Assembly: GCF_023156385.1 (NCBI RefSeq)
Contig: NZ_JAKZAK010000001.1
Coordinates: 124,001-188,000, forward strand
Length of the DNA: 64,000 bases
Source: Marinobacter xestospongiae
GTDB lineage: Bacteria; Pseudomonadota; Gammaproteobacteria; Pseudomonadales; Oleiphilaceae
Direction: 5' to 3'
Shown piece after piece: positions 61,304 to 64,000 of this stretch (positions are counted from its first letter, which is position 1; the number at the start of each line of letters is the position of its first letter). The position numbers and the translations under genes were made by a program. The notes under the pieces were generated by a model. It was not told the origin of the DNA, ran no database searches, and saw only the letters and a program-made list of their open reading frames with translations.

Positions 61304-62968
61304 ATGGATGGGGTAGCAGGAGATCGTGTCTACGACGGTGACGAAGCCGAGCCGAAACCGGGTTTTTTCGACCGTGAAAACACCATCGCCGGACCGGGCT
61401 TCAATCGCTGGCTGGCGCCAACCTCGGCGCTGGCGATTCACCTCTGTATCGGGATGGCATACGGCTTTTCGGTATTCTGGCTGCCAATGTCGAATTTGAT
61501 CGCAGGGGCAGATACCGCCGCCTGCGCTGACATCGGCTTCTTCCAGGCACTGACGACCACCACCTGCAACTGGACCGTGTCCCAGGTGACCTACACCTTC
61601 GGTATCTTCATCGGCATGCTGGGGATATCCGCCGCGCTCTGGGGCGCCTGGCTGGAACATGCCGGCCCCCGCAAGGCCGGGGCCATCGCGGCGCTGTGCT
61701 GGGGTGGTGGTCTGGTGCTGGGCGGGGTCGGCGTCATGACCCATCAGCTGTGGCTGTTGTACCTCGGTTGCGGTGTGCTGGGGGGCATTGGTCAGGGCCT
61801 GGGTTACATCACCCCGGTATCGACGCTGATCAAATGGTTCCCGGATCGTCGTGGCATGGCCACCGGCTTTGCCATCATGGGCTACGGCGGCGGCGCCATG
61901 GTAGGCGCGCCGCTGGCGGTATGGCTTATGGACTATTTTGGCCAGGACGGCGGCACCGGCGTTGCCAGCACCCTGATCGTGATGGGGGTGGTCTATTTTC
62001 TTGCCATGGGCGCCGGTGCGCTCAGTTTCCGGGTACCACCCAATGGCTGGAAACCGGAGGGCTGGCAGGCCCCGGCCAGCAGCAACGCCAATGGCATGAT
62101 TACTCACGGCCATGTCCATCTCAGTGTGGCGTGGCGTACCCGTCAGTTCTGGCTGATCTGGGGAGTGCTGTTCCTCAACGTCACGGCGGGCATCGCGGTG
62201 ATCTCCATGGCCAGCCCGATGCTGCAGGATGTGTTCGGCGGGGCCCTGGTGGGTCTGGATGACACCTCCGGTGGCCTCACCGCAGCGCAGCAAGCGGCAG
62301 TGGTGGCGGCTGCGGCCGGCCTGGTGGGGCTGATCAGCCTGTTCAACAGTGTTGGTCGGCTGTTCTGGGCGTCGCTGTCTGACAAGATTGGCCGCAAGAA
62401 CACCTACTACACCTTCTTTGTACTGGGCATTGCCATGTACTGTCTGCTGCCGACCTGGGGTCACCTGGGTATGGCGGGGCTGTTCGTGATTTCGATCTGC
62501 GTCATCCTCAGTATGTATGGCGGCGGCTTTGCTACCGTGCCGGCCTATCTGGCGGACATCTTCGGCACCCAGATGGTTGGCGCCATCCACGGTCGGTTGC
62601 TGACCGCCTGGACTGCTGCCGGTCTGGTGGGCCCGGTCATCATTGCGATGATCCGCGAAGGCCAGCTGGAGGCCGGGGTCGAACCCGCATTGGTCTATGA
62701 CCGCACCCTCTACATCATGGCCGGCCTGCTGTTACTGGGGCTGATCTGTAACAGTCTGGTGAAACCGGTAGACCACTCACTGCACATGAGCGATGAGGAT
62801 CTCGCCCGGGAGCGCGCTCTGCAGAAGGACAGCGGTGTCGCTGCCAACGCTGCAGATGCGGCCCGGGGGCGCTTCGGTGCGACCGGGGTGATGGCCTGGC
62901 TGGCGGTGGGTATCCCCTTCCTGATCGGGCTCTACATCGCCCTGGCCAAGGCCGCTGCGCTGTTCTGA
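61304..62968 (+). CDS. OFA-family MFS transporter (oxalate/formate antiporter-like)
   Basis: A 554-residue transporter with twelve helices and an inserted soluble loop typical of long OFA members. Family marks are ALAIHLCIGMAYGFSVFWLPMS in helix 1, GGIGQGLGYITPVSTLIKWFPDRRG, and LFNSVGRLFWASLSDKIGRKN. Substrate is probably a small monocarboxylate such as formate or oxalate, or acetate/pyruvate; not determined. An FNR/Anr-like box upstream suggests oxygen-linked expression. A ModE-like regulator converges on it. Confidence 0.88.
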   Translation: MDGVAGDRVYDGDEAEPKPGFFDRENTIAGPGFNRWLAPTSALAIHLCIGMAYGFSVFWLPMSNLIAGADTAACADIGFFQALTTTTCNWTVSQVTYTFGIFIGMLGISAALWGAWLEHAGPRKAGAIAALCWGGGLVLGGVGVMTHQLWLLYLGCGVLGGIGQGLGYITPVSTLIKWFPDRRGMATGFAIMGYGGGAMVGAPLAVWLMDYFGQDGGTGVASTLIVMGVVYFLAMGAGALSFRVPPNGWKPEGWQAPASSNANGMITHGHVHLSVAWRTRQFWLIWGVLFLNVTAGIAVISMASPMLQDVFGGALVGLDDTSGGLTAAQQAAVVAAAAGLVGLISLFNSVGRLFWASLSDKIGRKNTYYTFFVLGIAMYCLLPTWGHLGMAGLFVISICVILSMYGGGFATVPAYLADIFGTQMVGAIHGRLLTAWTAAGLVGPVIIAMIREGQLEAGVEPALVYDRTLYIMAGLLLLGLICNSLVKPVDHSLHMSDEDLARERALQKDSGVAANAADAARGRFGATGVMAWLAVGIPFLIGLYIALAKAAALF

Positions 62969-62997
62969 CAAGTGGGTCAGCCCGTCGGTGCGCGGCA

Positions 62998-64000
62998 TCA
63001 GCCAGACGGGCTTTCACCTAACAGCGCCTCGAACGTGGTGACCTCGCCGGGGCGGTCTGGCTGGTAACCGGGAACCTGGCCAATACGGGCAACCACGGCC
63101 TCTGATGCCATCAATGCCCGCAGCCGAGTCAGTCCCGGTTGCTCCAGTCGGTCCTGGTGGCACACCAGCAGATAGTGCTCCCGGGCCAGTTGCCGATACC
63201 GCAGACCAAACTGGGCTGCAGCGGCCTCCACTCCGAATCCCACATCCGCCATACCGGCGGCCACGAAGGCCGCTACGGCGGTGTGGGTAAACTCCTGTTG
63301 TGGTGACAGGTTCAGGTCGGCTTCGGCCAGTCCCTGATGCTGCAGCAATCGATTGAACAGCACCCGGGTGCCGGAGTGGTGATCTCGGCCAATGAAACGC
63401 AGTTGCCGCTTGACCAGGTCGGTGAGATGGCGCACCGGTGGGGTGGTGTCCGGCCGCATCATCAGACCTTCGCTTCGGGTGACAAACCGGATCAGCCGCA
63501 GTGGCCGTCCGGCCAGCAGGTGGTGATAGTGGGCCAGGGTGTCCTGTGCCAACGCCGGATCGGTGGGGAAATGCAGGCTGGCTACGTCGCAGTCACCCCG
63601 GTTAAGGGCTGACAGCGCTTCTTCCGGGTTCCGGTACTGCAGGTTCACCGACAACTGATCGTTGAACTCCGTCAGCAGGGCAACGGCGTAGCCGTGGCTG
63701 GCGTGCAGTCGCAACACCGTTTCGGCATTGGCCCGCAGGTGCTGGATCTGGCCATTGAGTTCGGCGGCCATGCTGTCCAGCTGGGGACCAAGCCGGGCCT
63801 TGACCCGGTGCTCGGCCCAAAGCAGCGTTTCACCCAGCTCGGAGAGGGTTGTGCCGCGGCCCTTACGCATGTTCACCAGGGATAGTCCGAACACCTCCCC
63901 AGCCCGGTTCAGCAGGTTCCAGCCGTGACGATAGGAAATCCCGGTCCGCCGTGCCGCATCGGTGAGTTTTCCGGTGTCACGAATGCCTGCCAGCAAACGA
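62998..64000 (-). CDS. ModE-like helix-turn-helix regulator with substrate-binding domain (5' end outside window)
   Basis: At least 334 residues are visible; the N terminus continues past the right edge. The N-terminal ModE-type helix-turn-helix (TGKLTDAARRTGISYRHGWNLL) is followed by a periplasmic-binding-protein-like domain (about 115-320; IGRDHHSGTRVLFNRLLQ, GMADVGFGVEAAA). Such one-component regulators accompany molybdenum-dependent formate dehydrogenases. With the adjacent OFA transporter this hints at formate metabolism just beyond the window; that is inference. Confidence 0.82.
   Translation of the reverse strand, partial: RLLAGIRDTGKLTDAARRTGISYRHGWNLLNRAGEVFGLSLVNMRKGRGTTLSELGETLLWAEHRVKARLGPQLDSMAAELNGQIQHLRANAETVLRLHASHGYAVALLTEFNDQLSVNLQYRNPEEALSALNRGDCDVASLHFPTDPALAQDTLAHYHHLLAGRPLRLIRFVTRSEGLMMRPDTTPPVRHLTDLVKRQLRFIGRDHHSGTRVLFNRLLQHQGLAEADLNLSPQQEFTHTAVAAFVAAGMADVGFGVEAAAAQFGLRYRQLAREHYLLVCHQDRLEQPGLTRLRALMASEAVVARIGQVPGYQPDRPGEVTTFEALLGESPSG

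Noticed and set aside
61244..62590. A 448-codon minus-strand frame opposite the OFA transporter
   Set aside because: His/Gln/Arg-rich shadow with no motif.
1..64000. tRNA, rRNA, CRISPR arrays, riboswitches, complete insertion sequences or prophage genes
   Set aside because: Scanned on both strands by eye; no cloverleaf ends, regularly spaced repeats, transposase motifs or phage structural genes were seen.

Overview
The window is about 64 kb of GC-rich chromosome from a free-living gammaproteobacterium. The secreted lipase with its foldase, LiuR-controlled leucine catabolism, aminoethylphosphonate use, NrtR-controlled NAD salvage and many short-chain redox enzymes fit a marine or hydrocarbon-associated heterotroph of the Marinobacter/Alcanivorax type. 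The genus is inferred, not proven. I see no rRNA, tRNA, CRISPR array, phage or complete insertion sequence.

Layout. 0.1-3.3 kb: lipase and foldase (minus) with a divergent AraC regulator. 3.4-6.8 kb: an NAD salvage regulon, nadV, nadM-Nudix and the regulator nrtR, with two matching putative NrtR operators. 6.8-19.6 kb: an accessory-looking stretch of small redox genes paired with LysR or Crp-type regulators (two NAD(P)-binding oxidoreductases, an exported DJ-1/PfpI protein, an AhpD-like protein, an MFS transporter, a fatty acid hydroxylase, a methyltransferase), a tyrosinase with a Met/His-rich membrane partner, and a 268-bp MITE-like inverted-repeat element. 19.7-28.5 kb: the complete liu operon (liuR, acyl-CoA synthetase, liuABCDE), led by a LiuR operator. 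28.6-33.0 kb: a periplasmic cyclic nucleotidase lipoprotein, an AEC transporter and a CadR-type regulator with its cation exporter.

33.1-43.3 kb: a 2-aminoethylphosphonate regulon: phnR, a FAD oxidoreductase, phnW, phnX, an ABC transporter with fused permease, a DMT transporter, and a convergent HAD phosphatase followed by a 53-codon open frame. Two identical 12-bp sites and one near-identical site mark the promoters. 43.4-51.7 kb: housekeeping and stress genes (DUF4153 membrane protein, TetR, DUF4336, hemolysin III family, Sir2, Fur-controlled siderophore-interacting protein, DUF302, universal stress protein, YghU-like oxidoreductase).

51.7-56.1 kb: the most intriguing block, a tightly overlapping four-gene operon DUF3348 - DUF802 - OmpA/MotB-like - DUF2894. 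The middle pair has the architecture of a proton- or sodium-driven stator (MotA/ExbB-like protein with a coiled-coil tail of about 580 residues, plus a MotB-like protein with the conserved membrane Asp), resembling ZorA/ZorB of the Zorya anti-phage system but with different partners. 56.4-64 kb: a CPBP protease, an orphan betI next to a dispersed repeat, an MFS exporter, a phytase-like lipoprotein, and an OFA-family transporter behind an apparent FNR/Anr-type promoter, facing a ModE-like regulator cut by the right edge.
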